NCBI GenBank assembly: GCA_051005375.1
Contig: JBPCJK010000041.1
Coordinates: 1 to 12,689, forward strand
Direction of reading: 5' to 3'
DNA: 12,689 nt
From: JADDRA01 sp051005375
GTDB lineage: Bacteria > Actinomycetota > Acidimicrobiia > Acidimicrobiales > CADCSY01
A program made the translations under genes and the position numbers. Below, piece by piece: positions 1 to 6,785 of this stretch. Each line of letters starts with the position of its first letter. Position 1 is the first letter of the stretch. The notes under the pieces were generated by a model. It saw only the letters and a list, made by a program, of their open reading frames with translations. It did no database searches and was not told the DNA's origin.

Positions 1-1
1 C

Positions 2-1003
2 CGCTACACCCCGGCTGCCGGCCTCCCCGAGCTGCGGGCGGCCATCGCGGCCAAGACCAAGCGGGACTCCGGCCTTGAGGTGGGGGCGTCCCAGGTGCTG
101 GTCACCAACGGGGGCAAGCACGCCATCTACACCGCCTTCGCCACCCTGCTCGACCCCGGCGACGAGGTGCTCTTGCCCGCCCCCTACTGGACCACCTATC
201 CCGAGCCCGTCGCCCTCTTCGGCGCCACCGCCGTGGTGGTGCCCACCGACGCCGCCAGCGGGTTCAAGGTGAGCGTCGAGCAACTGGAGGCAGGCGCCAC
301 CGAGCGCACCAAGGTGCTGGTTTTCGTTTCCCCCTCCAACCCCAGCGGGGCGGTGTACTCGCCCGAGCAGACCGAGGCCATCGGCCGGTGGGCGGCCGAG
401 CGGGGCATCTGGGTGCTCACCGACGAGATCTACGAGCACCTGACCTACGACGACCACCGCTTCTCGTCCATGCCGGTGCTGGCGCCCGAGCTGGCCGACC
501 GCTGCGTGGTGGTCAACGGGGTGGCCAAGACCTACGCCATGACCGGCTGGCGGGTGGGATGGATGATCGCCCCCCCCGACGTCAGCGCCGCCGCCGCCGG
601 CCTCCAGTCCCACACCACCTCCAACGTGGCCAACGTCTCTCAGCGCGCCGCCCTGGCCGCGGTGTCGGGCAGCCTCGACGACGTGGTGCGCATGCGCGAG
701 GCCTTCGACCGCCGCCGCCTGCGCATGTTCGAGCTGCTCTCGGCCCTCCCCGGGGTGACCTGCCTGCGCCCCGAGGGGGCCTTCTACGCCTACCCGTCCT
801 TCGAGGGGGTGCTGGGCCGCCAGATCGCCGGCCGCCAGGTCGACTCCACCCTGGAGCTGGCCGAGGTGATCCTGGAGGAGGCCAAGGTGGCCCTCGTGCC
901 CGGCGAGGCGTTCGGCACCCCCGGCTACGCCCGGCTCTCCTTCGCCCTCGGCGACGACGACCTCGAGGAGGGCATGGTCCGCCTGGCCAAGCTCTTGGGC
1001 TAG
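2..1003 (+). CDS. aspC: Aspartate-type aminotransferase, class I/II, 5' end missing
   Basis: PLP-dependent transaminase, probably aspartate/2-oxoglutarate aminotransferase of the bacterial I-gamma type, cytosolic. The frame is open from base 2 (YTPAAGLPELRAAI), so about 60 N-terminal residues lie outside the window. Visible motifs are VTNGGKHAIY (PLP phosphate loop), SPSNPSGAVYS (conserved Asn), VLTDEIYEH (Asp at 422-424 that pairs with the pyridine nitrogen) and NGVAKTYAMTGWRVGW, whose Lys at 527-529 is the Schiff-base lysine. The C-terminal ARLSFALGDDDLEEG carries the carboxylate-binding Arg. GC3 is very high, as in serA. It ends 25 nt before a small leaderless-type frame. The fold and reaction class are clear; the exact amino-acid substrate is inferred from similarity to AspC-like proteins. 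Confidence 0.9.
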   Translation, partial: RYTPAAGLPELRAAIAAKTKRDSGLEVGASQVLVTNGGKHAIYTAFATLLDPGDEVLLPAPYWTTYPEPVALFGATAVVVPTDAASGFKVSVEQLEAGATERTKVLVFVSPSNPSGAVYSPEQTEAIGRWAAERGIWVLTDEIYEHLTYDDHRFSSMPVLAPELADRCVVVNGVAKTYAMTGWRVGWMIAPPDVSAAAAGLQSHTTSNVANVSQRAALAAVSGSLDDVVRMREAFDRRRLRMFELLSALPGVTCLRPEGAFYAYPSFEGVLGRQIAGRQVDSTLELAEVILEEAKVALVPGEAFGTPGYARLSFALGDDDLEEGMVRLAKLLG

Positions 1004-1028
1004 GCGGGGCTATTGGTACTCTGGACGC
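995..1028 (+). promoter_or_regulatory. Putative leaderless promoter before a 21-codon frame
   Basis: A TTGGGC -35-like hexamer (995-1000) is followed after 16 bp by TACTCT (1017-1022), a TAnnnT -10 element. Six bases later comes ATG at 1029, so a transcript would begin at or next to the A of the start codon. There is no Shine-Dalgarno sequence. The layout matches that before 7122 and 7571. Confidence 0.4.
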
Positions 1029-1094
1029 ATGACGTCGGGCGGCGGCGTGTTCGAGTTCCTCAGCGGACCCCCGGTCTCAATGAGCGAGCGATAA
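1029..1094 (+). CDS. Small open frame, 21 aa, unknown; possible gene remnant
   Basis: ATG at 1029 to TAA at 1092-1094 encodes MTSGGGVFEFLSGPPVSMSE plus a final Arg. It has no homologue I recognise, no signal peptide and no run of regulatory codons such as an attenuator leader would have. Support for expression is only the well-placed -10 element upstream. It stops just as the AT-richer Fic promoter region begins, so it may be the N-terminal stub of a gene that once followed the aminotransferase and was cut off when the fic segment arrived. It could also be chance. Translation is not shown by the sequence. Confidence 0.25.
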   Translation: MTSGGGVFEFLSGPPVSMSER

Positions 1095-1134
1095 CTATCG
1101 ATCGCTTTATCGTTTCGTTAGCTACCATCGATCG
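1091..1134 (+). promoter_or_regulatory. AT-rich fic promoter region with two ATCGATCG repeats
   Basis: This stretch is clearly poorer in GC than its surroundings. ATCGATCG occurs at 1097-1104 and again at 1127-1134, exactly 30 bp apart (close to three helical turns). A TAnnnT hexamer, TACCAT, lies at 1123-1128, 5 nt before GTG 1134 and 8 nt before ATG 1137. No Shine-Dalgarno sequence precedes either start, so leaderless initiation is likely. The second repeat overlaps the -10 and the start, which is where a repressor site could act. The operator role is inference. Confidence 0.4.
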
Positions 1135-2303
1135 TGATGCTGGTCCCGACGCCACCGCTCGATGAAGGCGACGAGCGGGCGCTCGATCGCATCGACGATC
1201 TGCGACGCCAACTGCGACGCCAACTGCGACTCTACGTCGCCGAGTCGCGGCGGTGGTACGGGCTGCTCCGCCGCACGGCTTTCGCTCGAGCCATCCAGGG
1301 GTCGAACAGCATCGAGGGCTATGTCGTCAACCTCGACGACGCGCTCGCCGCCGTCGAAGGGGAGGAACCTCTCGACGCTGCCAGCGAGACGTGGCAGGCG
1401 GTGATCGGGTACCGCACCGCGATGACCTACGTGCTTCAGCTCGCGACCGATCAGCACTACGAGCTCAACGAGTCGCTGCTCAAGAGTCTCCACTTCATGA
1501 TGACCGGCTACGACCTTGGCAAGAACCCGGGGAAGTGGCGGCCCGGTGACATCTACGTCCGCAACGACACCACCGGTGAGATCGTCTACGAGGGACCCGA
1601 CGCCGACGATCTCCCGACGCTCATGAGCGAGTTGGTGGCGGATCTGCAACGTGAGGATCGGACCACGCCCGTGCTAGTCCGAGCGGCGATGGCCCACCTG
1701 AACCTGGTGTTGATCCACCCGTTCAGGGACGGGAACGGGCGCATGGCCCGCTGTCTGCAGACCCTCGTGCTGGCCCGCGAGGGCATCCTGGCCCCGCAGT
1801 TCTCGAGCATCGAGGAGTACCTTGGCGCCAACACCGACGCGTACTACAAGGTGCTGGCCGACGTTGGTCGGGGCCGATGGCAGTCCAGAGGTGACGCCCG
1901 GCCTTGGGTCCGCTTCATCTTCACGGCGCACTTTCGCCAGGCCCAGACACAGCTGCGGCGGGTCAAGGAGTCCGAGGCCTTGTGGGGCTTGGTCGAGGAG
2001 TTGGTCGCCGCCAAGAGGTTGCCCGACCGGGCCATCGGTGCCCTGTTCGACGCCGCCACCGGTCGGCGCCTCCGTCGGGGCAGCTACCTGGCCATCGTGG
2101 AGGGCCAGCTGTCCGAGGCAGTGGCGTCGCGCGACCTCCGTGCGCTCGTCGAGGCCGATCTGCTCGTAGCCCACGGCGAGAAGCGAGGCCGCTACTACCT
2201 CGCCACACCGGAGCTGTCCCGGCTTCGTGAACGATCACGGCGCCCCATGTCCCCGCGCGGCGGTGACCCGTACGCCGCAGTGGAGCCCCGGGCGGTGCTC
2301 TGA
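1134..2303 (+). CDS. Fic family protein with N-terminal inhibitory motif
   Basis: 389-aa Fic-domain protein; members usually transfer AMP from ATP to a target hydroxyl, and some reverse this. The core motif HPFRDGNGRMAR is complete at residues 195-206, with catalytic His195, the anion-binding DGNGR loop and a final Arg206 (M replaces the common Leu/Ile/Gly before it). The flap region PGKWRPGDIYVRN is at 132-144. SNSIEG at 57-62 fits the (S/T)xxxE(G/N) inhibitory helix, with Glu61 expected to block ATP gamma-phosphate binding; this makes it a class II, self-restrained Fic. The C-terminal ~110 residues look like a winged helix, common in stand-alone Fic regulators. GTG 1134 or ATG 1137 can start. 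Codons such as CGA, CAA and GAT are more frequent than in neighbouring genes, which hints at transfer. No antitoxin partner is adjacent. The target is unknown. Confidence 0.93.
   Translation: MMLVPTPPLDEGDERALDRIDDLRRQLRRQLRLYVAESRRWYGLLRRTAFARAIQGSNSIEGYVVNLDDALAAVEGEEPLDAASETWQAVIGYRTAMTYVLQLATDQHYELNESLLKSLHFMMTGYDLGKNPGKWRPGDIYVRNDTTGEIVYEGPDADDLPTLMSELVADLQREDRTTPVLVRAAMAHLNLVLIHPFRDGNGRMARCLQTLVLAREGILAPQFSSIEEYLGANTDAYYKVLADVGRGRWQSRGDARPWVRFIFTAHFRQAQTQLRRVKESEALWGLVEELVAAKRLPDRAIGALFDAATGRRLRRGSYLAIVEGQLSEAVASRDLRALVEADLLVAHGEKRGRYYLATPELSRLRERSRRPMSPRGGDPYAAVEPRAVL
1201..1230 (+). repeat. 12-bp tandem repeat inside fic (2.5 copies)
   Basis: TGCGACGCCAAC occurs twice in tandem (1201-1212, 1213-1224), followed by a half copy TGCGAC. 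It is in frame and encodes RRQL-RRQL-RL in the N-terminal helix of the Fic protein. Slippage could add or remove four residues without breaking the gene. Confidence 0.85.
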
Positions 2304-2329
2304 GGACGCTGGGCTACCAGGCCGACCCT

Positions 2330-2378
2330 GTTCTTTGTCGCATTTCCTACACCGGGCGTGGGCCACGCGACAAAGAAC
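2330..2378. repeat. Long perfect inverted repeat upstream of serA (12-bp arms, 25-nt loop)
   Basis: GTTCTTTGTCGC (2330-2341) is perfectly complementary to GCGACAAAGAAC (2367-2378). It lies 26 nt after the fic stop and 90 nt before the serA start. The loop contains a second, competing palindrome, GCGTGG-G-CCACGC (2356-2368), which overlaps the right arm. No T run follows, so it is not a standard intrinsic terminator, though actinobacterial terminators can lack one. It may end fic transcription, bind a regulator, or be a structured serA leader. A similar element precedes apgM (10361-10414). Confidence 0.6.
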
Positions 2379-2383
2379 GAGGA

Positions 2384-2405
2384 GGGGAGGGGAGAGAGGG
2401 CGGGG
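2384..2405 (+). promoter_or_regulatory. G-quadruplex motif in the serA leader
   Basis: Four G-tracts, 2384-2387, 2389-2392, 2398-2400 and 2402-2405, are separated by loops of 1, 5 and 1 nt. This satisfies the usual G3+N1-7 pattern on the coding strand, 63 nt before the serA ATG and directly after the inverted repeat. The rest of the leader to 2468 is extremely GC-rich, with a CGGCCCG/CGGGCCG stem (2421-2427, 2444-2450). Formation in vivo is inference. Confidence 0.4.
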
Positions 2406-2468
2406 CGGCCGGTGGCCCGGCGGCCCGGCGGTTCGCCCCTCGGCGGGCCGAGCGGCCACCATGGGGCC

Positions 2469-4034
2469 ATGGCACGAGTCCTCGTCACCGAAAAGTTGGC
2501 CCCGGCGGGCCTGGAGCGTCTGGCCGCGGCCGGCCACGAGGTCGACGAGCGCCTCGGGCTGTCTGCCGCTCAGCTGGTGGAGACGCTGCCGGGGGCAGCG
2601 GCGCTGATCGTGCGCTCGGCCACCGACGTGACCGCCGAGGCGCTGGCGGCCGGCGACGACCTGGTGGTGGTGGGACGGGCCGGCATCGGCCTCGACAACG
2701 TCGACGTGGCCGCCGCCACCCGCCAAGGGGTGATGGTGGTCAACGCCCCCCAGTCCAACGTGCTGTCGGCGGCGGAGCACGCCATGGCCCTGCTGTTGGC
2801 CCAGGCCCGCAACGTCCCCCAGGCCAGTGCCGCCCTCAAGGGCGGTTCCTGGGAGCGCAGCCGCTGGGAGGGCGTGGAGATCCACGGCAAGGCCCTCGGC
2901 ATCATCGGCCTGGGTCGGATCGGTTCGCTCGTCGCCCAGCGGGCAGCGGCCTTCGGGATGCGGTTGATCGCCTTCGACCCCTACGTGTCGCCGGAACGGG
3001 CGCGCCAGATGGGCATCGAGCTGATGGCGCTGGACGACCTCATGGCCGAGGCCGACTTCGTCACCATCCACGTGGCCCGGACCCCCGAGACCATCGGCCT
3101 GCTGGGCAAGGACATCCTGGCCAAGGCCAAGCCCGACCTGCGTATCGTCAACACCTCCCGGGGGGGGATCGTCGACGAGGAGGCGCTGGCGTGGGCCCTG
3201 GAGGAAGGGTTGGTGGGGGGGGCGGCGCTCGACGTGTTCTCCAGCGAGCCCCTCACGGAGTCGCCCCTGTTCTCTATCGACTCGGTGGTGGTGACGCCCC
3301 ACCTAGGGGCCAGCACCGCCGAGGCCCAGGACAAGGCCGGTGTGACCATCGCCGAGCAGGTGACCCTGGCCCTGGCCGGGGAGTTCGTGCCCTTCGCCGT
3401 CAACGTCAGCGCCAGCGAGGCCTCGGAGACGGTGCGCCCGTTCCTGGCCCTGGCCGAGCGCCTGGGAGCGTTGTTCGCCCGGCTCACCGAAGGGGTGCCA
3501 CCGGTCCTGGAGATCACCTACCAGGGCCAGCTGGCCGACTACGACACCCGCATCCTCACCCTGTCGGTGCTCAAGGGGGTGTTCAGCGGCGTGGTGCACG
3601 AGCCGGTGTCCTACGTCAACGCCCCCCAGATCGCCGAGGAGCGCGGGGTCGAGGTGCGGGAGACCAAGACCTCGGCCGTCCACCACCACGTCAACCTCAT
3701 CACCCTGCGGGGTGGCGACCACGCCATCGGGGGCACGCTGGCGGGGCTGGACGGTGAGCCTCGCATCGTCATGCTCGACGACCACACCGTGGAGGTCCCT
3801 CCGGCCAGCCACATGCTGGTGGTGCGCAATGACGACCGCCCCGGGATGATCGGAATGGTCACCACCGCCCTCGGCGACGCCGGTGTCAACATCTCCGACA
3901 TCCACGTCGGGCGCTCGGTGGAGAGCAAGGCCGCCCTCATGGTCCTGGCCACTGATCAGCCGGCGCCCACCGAGCTCGTTGACCAGCTGCGCCAGTCACC
4001 GGGGATCGACTCGGTCCACGCCCTGTCGCAGTGA
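2469..4034 (+). CDS. serA: D-3-phosphoglycerate dehydrogenase (long form with ACT domain)
   Basis: Oxidises 3-phosphoglycerate to 3-phosphohydroxypyruvate with NAD+, the first step of serine synthesis. At 521 aa it matches the long actinobacterial form. The substrate-binding region (1-100) holds GRAGIGLDNVDV and NAPQSN. The Rossmann domain has GLGRIG (147-152) and the NAD-ribose Asp170. Catalytic Arg231 (NTSRGG), Glu260 (SSEP) and His278 (PHLGAST) are all present. Residues about 305-445 form the allosteric substrate-binding domain, and 448-521 the ACT domain (VRNDDRPGMIGM, GVNISDIHVGR) where serine normally feeds back. ATG 2469 is chosen because MARVLVTEKLAPAGLERL is the usual SerA start; the open frame back to 2358 is low-complexity. 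No clear Shine-Dalgarno is visible. The leader carries an inverted repeat and a G-quadruplex motif. Confidence 0.95.
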   Translation: MARVLVTEKLAPAGLERLAAAGHEVDERLGLSAAQLVETLPGAAALIVRSATDVTAEALAAGDDLVVVGRAGIGLDNVDVAAATRQGVMVVNAPQSNVLSAAEHAMALLLAQARNVPQASAALKGGSWERSRWEGVEIHGKALGIIGLGRIGSLVAQRAAAFGMRLIAFDPYVSPERARQMGIELMALDDLMAEADFVTIHVARTPETIGLLGKDILAKAKPDLRIVNTSRGGIVDEEALAWALEEGLVGGAALDVFSSEPLTESPLFSIDSVVVTPHLGASTAEAQDKAGVTIAEQVTLALAGEFVPFAVNVSASEASETVRPFLALAERLGALFARLTEGVPPVLEITYQGQLADYDTRILTLSVLKGVFSGVVHEPVSYVNAPQIAEERGVEVRETKTSAVHHHVNLITLRGGDHAIGGTLAGLDGEPRIVMLDDHTVEVPPASHMLVVRNDDRPGMIGMVTTALGDAGVNISDIHVGRSVESKAALMVLATDQPAPTELVDQLRQSPGIDSVHALSQ

Positions 4035-4044
4035 CTGCGGGCCA

Positions 4045-4983
4045 GTGAGCGGGTTCCGGCTGGCTCCAGCGGGGCCTTTCTCGCTGGCCGCCAGCACCCG
4101 CTTTCTGGAGGGGTTCGCCCCGGCGGCGTGGGAGATGCCGGGCGAATCCGGCCACTTGCACTTGGCCTTCCCCGTCGAGGGGGTCTGGCGCACGGTTGGT
4201 GTCTGCCTGCGCCAGCCCGACGGCGACGTGGAGGGCGAGGTCTATGGCGACGGCCTCGACGAGGGCCTCCACGAGGTGGAGCAGGTTCGGGCGCAGACGG
4301 CCCGCATCCTGTCCCTTGACGTCGACGGTTCGGGGTTCCGGGACGTGGGGGAGCGGGACCCAGTGGTCGGCGGTCTCCAGCAGCGCTACCCGGGGCTGCG
4401 CCCGGTGTGCTTCTGGTCCCCGTACGAGGCGGCGGCCTGGGCGGTCATCTCCCACCGAACCCGGATCACCCAGGCGGCGGCGGTCAAGCGGCGCATCGCC
4501 GAGGATCTGGGGACGACGGTGGACATCCACGGCGACGGGGTGGTCGCTTTCCCCGGTCCCGACCAACTGGGTGTGCTCGAGCAGGCTCAAGGCCTGGACG
4601 AGCGCAAGGTCACCCGGCTCCACGCCGTCGCCGAAGCGGCCCTGGACGGGCGTCTGGACGGGGCCAGGTTGCGGGGCATGGACAGCGACGAGGCGCTGGC
4701 CCGGCTCCAGGAGCTTCCTGGCATCGGGCCCTTCTTCGCCGAGCTGATCCTGCTTAGAGGCGCAGGCGAGCCGGATCGGTTCCCGTCGGGCGAGCGGCGC
4801 CTGCACCAGTCGATGGCCGAGCTGTACCGGCGGGACAAGCCTGACCTCGCCGCCCTGACGGGCATCGCCGACGGTTGGCGTCCCTACCGGACGTGGGTGT
4901 CGGTGCTCATCCGCACATGGCGGGAGGAAGAGACGCAGGAGATATCGGGCAACTGCGCTGAGGATCGGGGATCAAGCCAGTAG
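4045..4983 (+). CDS. DNA-3-methyladenine glycosylase 2 (AlkA-like, HhH-GPD)
   Basis: 312-aa protein of the helix-hairpin-helix-GPD glycosylase superfamily, which excises alkylated bases. Residues 222-236 (LQELPGIGPFFAELI) form the hairpin, followed by LLRGAGEPDRFPSGERRL. The N-terminal half (4-100) resembles the AlkA N domain, and SPYEAAAWAVISHRTRITQAA (about 125-146) is the first helical segment of the catalytic core. In E. coli AlkA the catalytic aspartate lies in FLPDDYL; here the aligned position appears to be Glu250 (FPSGERRL). GTG 4045, 10 nt after the serA stop, is preferred because the conserved protein begins there; the frame upstream lies inside serA. It is probably co-transcribed with serA, although the roles are unrelated. 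The tail after about residue 295 is hydrophilic and unlike the family. Confidence 0.8.
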   Translation: MSGFRLAPAGPFSLAASTRFLEGFAPAAWEMPGESGHLHLAFPVEGVWRTVGVCLRQPDGDVEGEVYGDGLDEGLHEVEQVRAQTARILSLDVDGSGFRDVGERDPVVGGLQQRYPGLRPVCFWSPYEAAAWAVISHRTRITQAAAVKRRIAEDLGTTVDIHGDGVVAFPGPDQLGVLEQAQGLDERKVTRLHAVAEAALDGRLDGARLRGMDSDEALARLQELPGIGPFFAELILLRGAGEPDRFPSGERRLHQSMAELYRRDKPDLAALTGIADGWRPYRTWVSVLIRTWREEETQEISGNCAEDRGSSQ

Positions 4984-5011
4984 GCCACTTCAGTTCCTCG
5001 CCCTGAGTGCC

Positions 5012-5022
5012 GATACTCCAGG
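5012..5022 (+). promoter_or_regulatory. Putative -10 element directly before GTG 5023
   Basis: GATACT (5012-5017), also readable as TACTCC (5014-5019), sits 3-5 nt before the GTG start. A weak TTCAGT -35 candidate at 4989-4994 is 17 bp further up. No Shine-Dalgarno is seen. It fits the leaderless layout but less well than 1029, 7122 or 7571. Confidence 0.3.
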
Positions 5023-5856
5023 GTGCAACTCCGGTGGCTTCCTGCCCTGCTGTTCGCTGCCATCCTCGTCCTCTCCGCCTGCGGTCAGGCCGGTCCGGTC
5101 GGGTCCGCCGTCGCGCCCAACGCCACACCACCAGCACCTGCGCTCGTGGCTCCGGCCACGGCGTCACCATCTGGGCCGGTCCCGACGCCGGATCCTGGCG
5201 TCGTGGTCGCCTCGGACCTGCCCGACGGCCAGGACACCTCGGTGGAGCGGGTGGTCGACGGCGACACCATCATCGTGGCGGGTGAGACCCGGGTCCGCCT
5301 GATCGGGATCGATACTCCCGAGACCAAGGACCCGAGGAAGCCGGTGCAGTGCTTCGGAACCGAGGCCAGTGCCCACACCGCGGCGCTCGTCGGACCGGGA
5401 ACCGCTGTCCGCCTGGTGTTCGACATCGAGCGGCTCGACCGCTACGGCCGCACCCTCGCCTACGTCTACCGGCTATCCGACGGGCTGTTCGTCAACGCCG
5501 CCATCGTCGCCGACGGGTACGCCCAGGTCGCCACCTTCCCCCCCAACGTCGCCCACGTGGACGAGTTCACCGCGCTGGCGGGCCAGGCTCGGGCTGCAGG
5601 GCGAGGGCTCTGGGCCGCCTGCGGCGAGGGGGTGCAGCCGCCGGCATGGGCATCACCACCGTCTTCGACGGCGACGGCCAGCCCGTCCTCACCGGGCTCC
5701 GCCAGCGCCGCCTGCGACCCGTCCTATCCGGGAGTGTGCATCCCGCCGGCACCACCCGACCTCGACTGCGGCGACGTCGGTGACCGGCGCTTCCAGGTCG
5801 TGCCCCCGGACCCGCACCGCTTCGACGGCAACGGCGACGGCGTGGGCTGCGAGTGA
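5023..5856 (+). CDS. Secreted thermonuclease-family lipoprotein with Excalibur-like tail
   Basis: 277-aa staphylococcal-nuclease-like protein, expected to cut DNA/RNA outside the cell with Ca2+. Residues 1-20 form a lipoprotein signal ending in LSAC with Cys20 for lipidation, followed by a Pro/Ala/Thr-rich linker to about 70. The SNase domain (72-202) keeps the catalytic set: Asp81 (VVDGDTI), Arg92, Asp97 and Glu100 (VRLIGIDTPE), and Arg143 (LDRYGRTLAYVY). A second Ser/Pro/Ala linker (205-230) leads to a Cys-rich end (231-277) with CDPSYPGVC and DGNGDGVGCE, the DxDxDGxxCE-like signature of Excalibur domains, probably Ca2+-binding. GTG 5023 is chosen because it gives the signal peptide directly. 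It may serve in nutrient scavenging or defence against free DNA; the sequence does not decide. Confidence 0.92.
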   Translation: MQLRWLPALLFAAILVLSACGQAGPVGSAVAPNATPPAPALVAPATASPSGPVPTPDPGVVVASDLPDGQDTSVERVVDGDTIIVAGETRVRLIGIDTPETKDPRKPVQCFGTEASAHTAALVGPGTAVRLVFDIERLDRYGRTLAYVYRLSDGLFVNAAIVADGYAQVATFPPNVAHVDEFTALAGQARAAGRGLWAACGEGVQPPAWASPPSSTATASPSSPGSASAACDPSYPGVCIPPAPPDLDCGDVGDRRFQVVPPDPHRFDGNGDGVGCE

Positions 5857-5860
5857 GTCG

Positions 5861-6308
5861 CTACGAACCACCTGGCCCAGGAGCCGGCTGGAGGGCCAGG
5901 TCCATCGTCAGCTGCTCCGCCAGAGCGACAGGTAGGGGTACCCGGGCTTCCCGTTGCTCGGTGGCGCGCTCACCGAAGTCGGGTGCCTCACCCATGACGA
6001 GGCCGAACCAGCGCTCCCGGTCCTTGACGACCCGGAACATCTTCTCGTCGTGGGTGCCCCCCAGGGATCGAGGGCGTGGACCTCCCATCGGCGGGAAGCT
6101 CGTCGGCCAGACCCTCGCACGCCATGGCCCCGACGGCCATGGCGGTGACGAAGCGGACTCGCTGCATCCGTGAGCGCAGCCCCGGCACCAGCCGGTCGGC
6201 GAGGCGGTCCGAGATGGCCGCCAGCCCCATCGGATCGAGGCTGCCCTCGCCCGCAACTTCCGGGTCGTACTGCGAGAGCTCTGGAAGTGTGAGCCCTGTG
6301 AGCGTCAT
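5861..6308 (-). pseudogene. Broken gene: N-terminal part of an unrecognised protein joined out of frame to a C-terminal fragment
   Basis: Reading from ATG 6308, the frame gives an ordered, high-GC3 sequence of about 81 residues (MTLTGLTLPELSQYD, DPMGLAAISDRLADRL, RVRFVTAMAVGAMACEGL, ending ...DGRSTPSI near 6066). It then degenerates and stops at 5988. In another frame, from about 6057 to the TAG at 5861-5863, a second coding-like stretch (THDEKMFRVVKDRERWFGLV ... ALAEQLTMDLALQPAPG) appears. A frameshift or, more likely, an internal deletion near 6045-6075 separates them. The N-terminal part recalls, from memory only, large hypothetical proteins found in mobile or defence regions; I cannot name the family. 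It starts 16 nt after the inferred end of the PIN pseudogene, so the two were probably one operon. The last base pairs lie 4 nt from the convergent nuclease gene. Confidence 0.5.
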
Positions 6309-6324
6309 GGAGAGGCCGGCAACG

Positions 6325-6774
6325 TTACCCAGTCGACTCACCGGGAGAGCCGAAGACGTCCAGTTCGATGCCGTAGTGCTCGCACGCCGCCTCGAGCGGT
6401 TGCGACGTTGCTGCCACGCGCAAGGAACGCATCGAGAACGATGGCGGTCGCCACCGCTTCCGCGGCGAGAAGATTGAGTCGAACGTCGCTCAGCTTTGCC
6501 ATCACGGGCACCACGACCCTCCACGAGAACACACCGATGGCCTTCGGCAGTTCGTCGAGCTGAGCCAGGACCATCTGACGGCCATCCAGATCAAGCGCTT
6601 CAACCCGGCGGGAGAACGCACCCATGAAGCCACGGTCAAAACGTGGCGCGAGCCAGGCGGTAGTACCAAGTGCCCGTGGTGAACACCTGGGCGGTCTCGA
6701 GCGCGACCCTGCAACCCTGGACCGGCCTGGTGAGCGAGGAGCGCCAACAGGTGGTGGTCGTCGACAACGATCAA
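6325..6774 (-). pseudogene. PIN-like toxin pseudogene with three inferred +1 frameshifts
   Basis: Starting at TTG 6774, 11 nt after the antitoxin stop, the first frame reads LIVVDDHHLLALLAHQAGPG, with the paired Asp typical of PIN ribonucleases. An extra base in the run at 6707-6709 shifts it; the next frame gives LETAQVFTTGTWYYRLARAT up to TTTT. An extra base in the run at 6638-6641 shifts it to DRGFMGAFSRRVEALDLDGR ... VVVPVMAKL ... LNLLAAEAVATAIVLDAFLA, with the second acidic pair. Another extra base near 6417-6424 leads to VAATSQPLEAACEHYGIELD and a TAA at 6325-6327. Removing the three bases gives one continuous protein of about 148 aa with the N-terminal and central acidic residues and the terminal (V/T)ATS motif in the right order. 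As it stands no full toxin can be made. Sequencing indels are an alternative, but no other gene here shows them. Confidence 0.65.
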
Positions 6775-6785
6775 CCGCTGGCGCC

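Noticed and set aside
521..535. AK instead of SK before the PLP lysine motif of the aminotransferase
   Set aside because: NGVAKTYAMTGWRVG is, to my knowledge, common in actinobacterial AspC-like enzymes, so not unusual.
2330..2378. Inverted repeat as a standard intrinsic terminator for fic
   Set aside because: The loop is 25 nt and no T run follows; kept as an unexplained inverted repeat, although a U-less terminator is not excluded.
2358..2468. N-terminal extension of SerA from GTG 2358
   Set aside because: The added 37 residues are low-complexity, come from the inverted-repeat and G-rich leader, and precede the conserved start MARVLV.
2235..3302. Long - strand open frame antisense to serA
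   Set aside because: Composition (His, Gly, Gln-rich) mirrors the codon bias of serA on the opposite strand; no motif or start signal.
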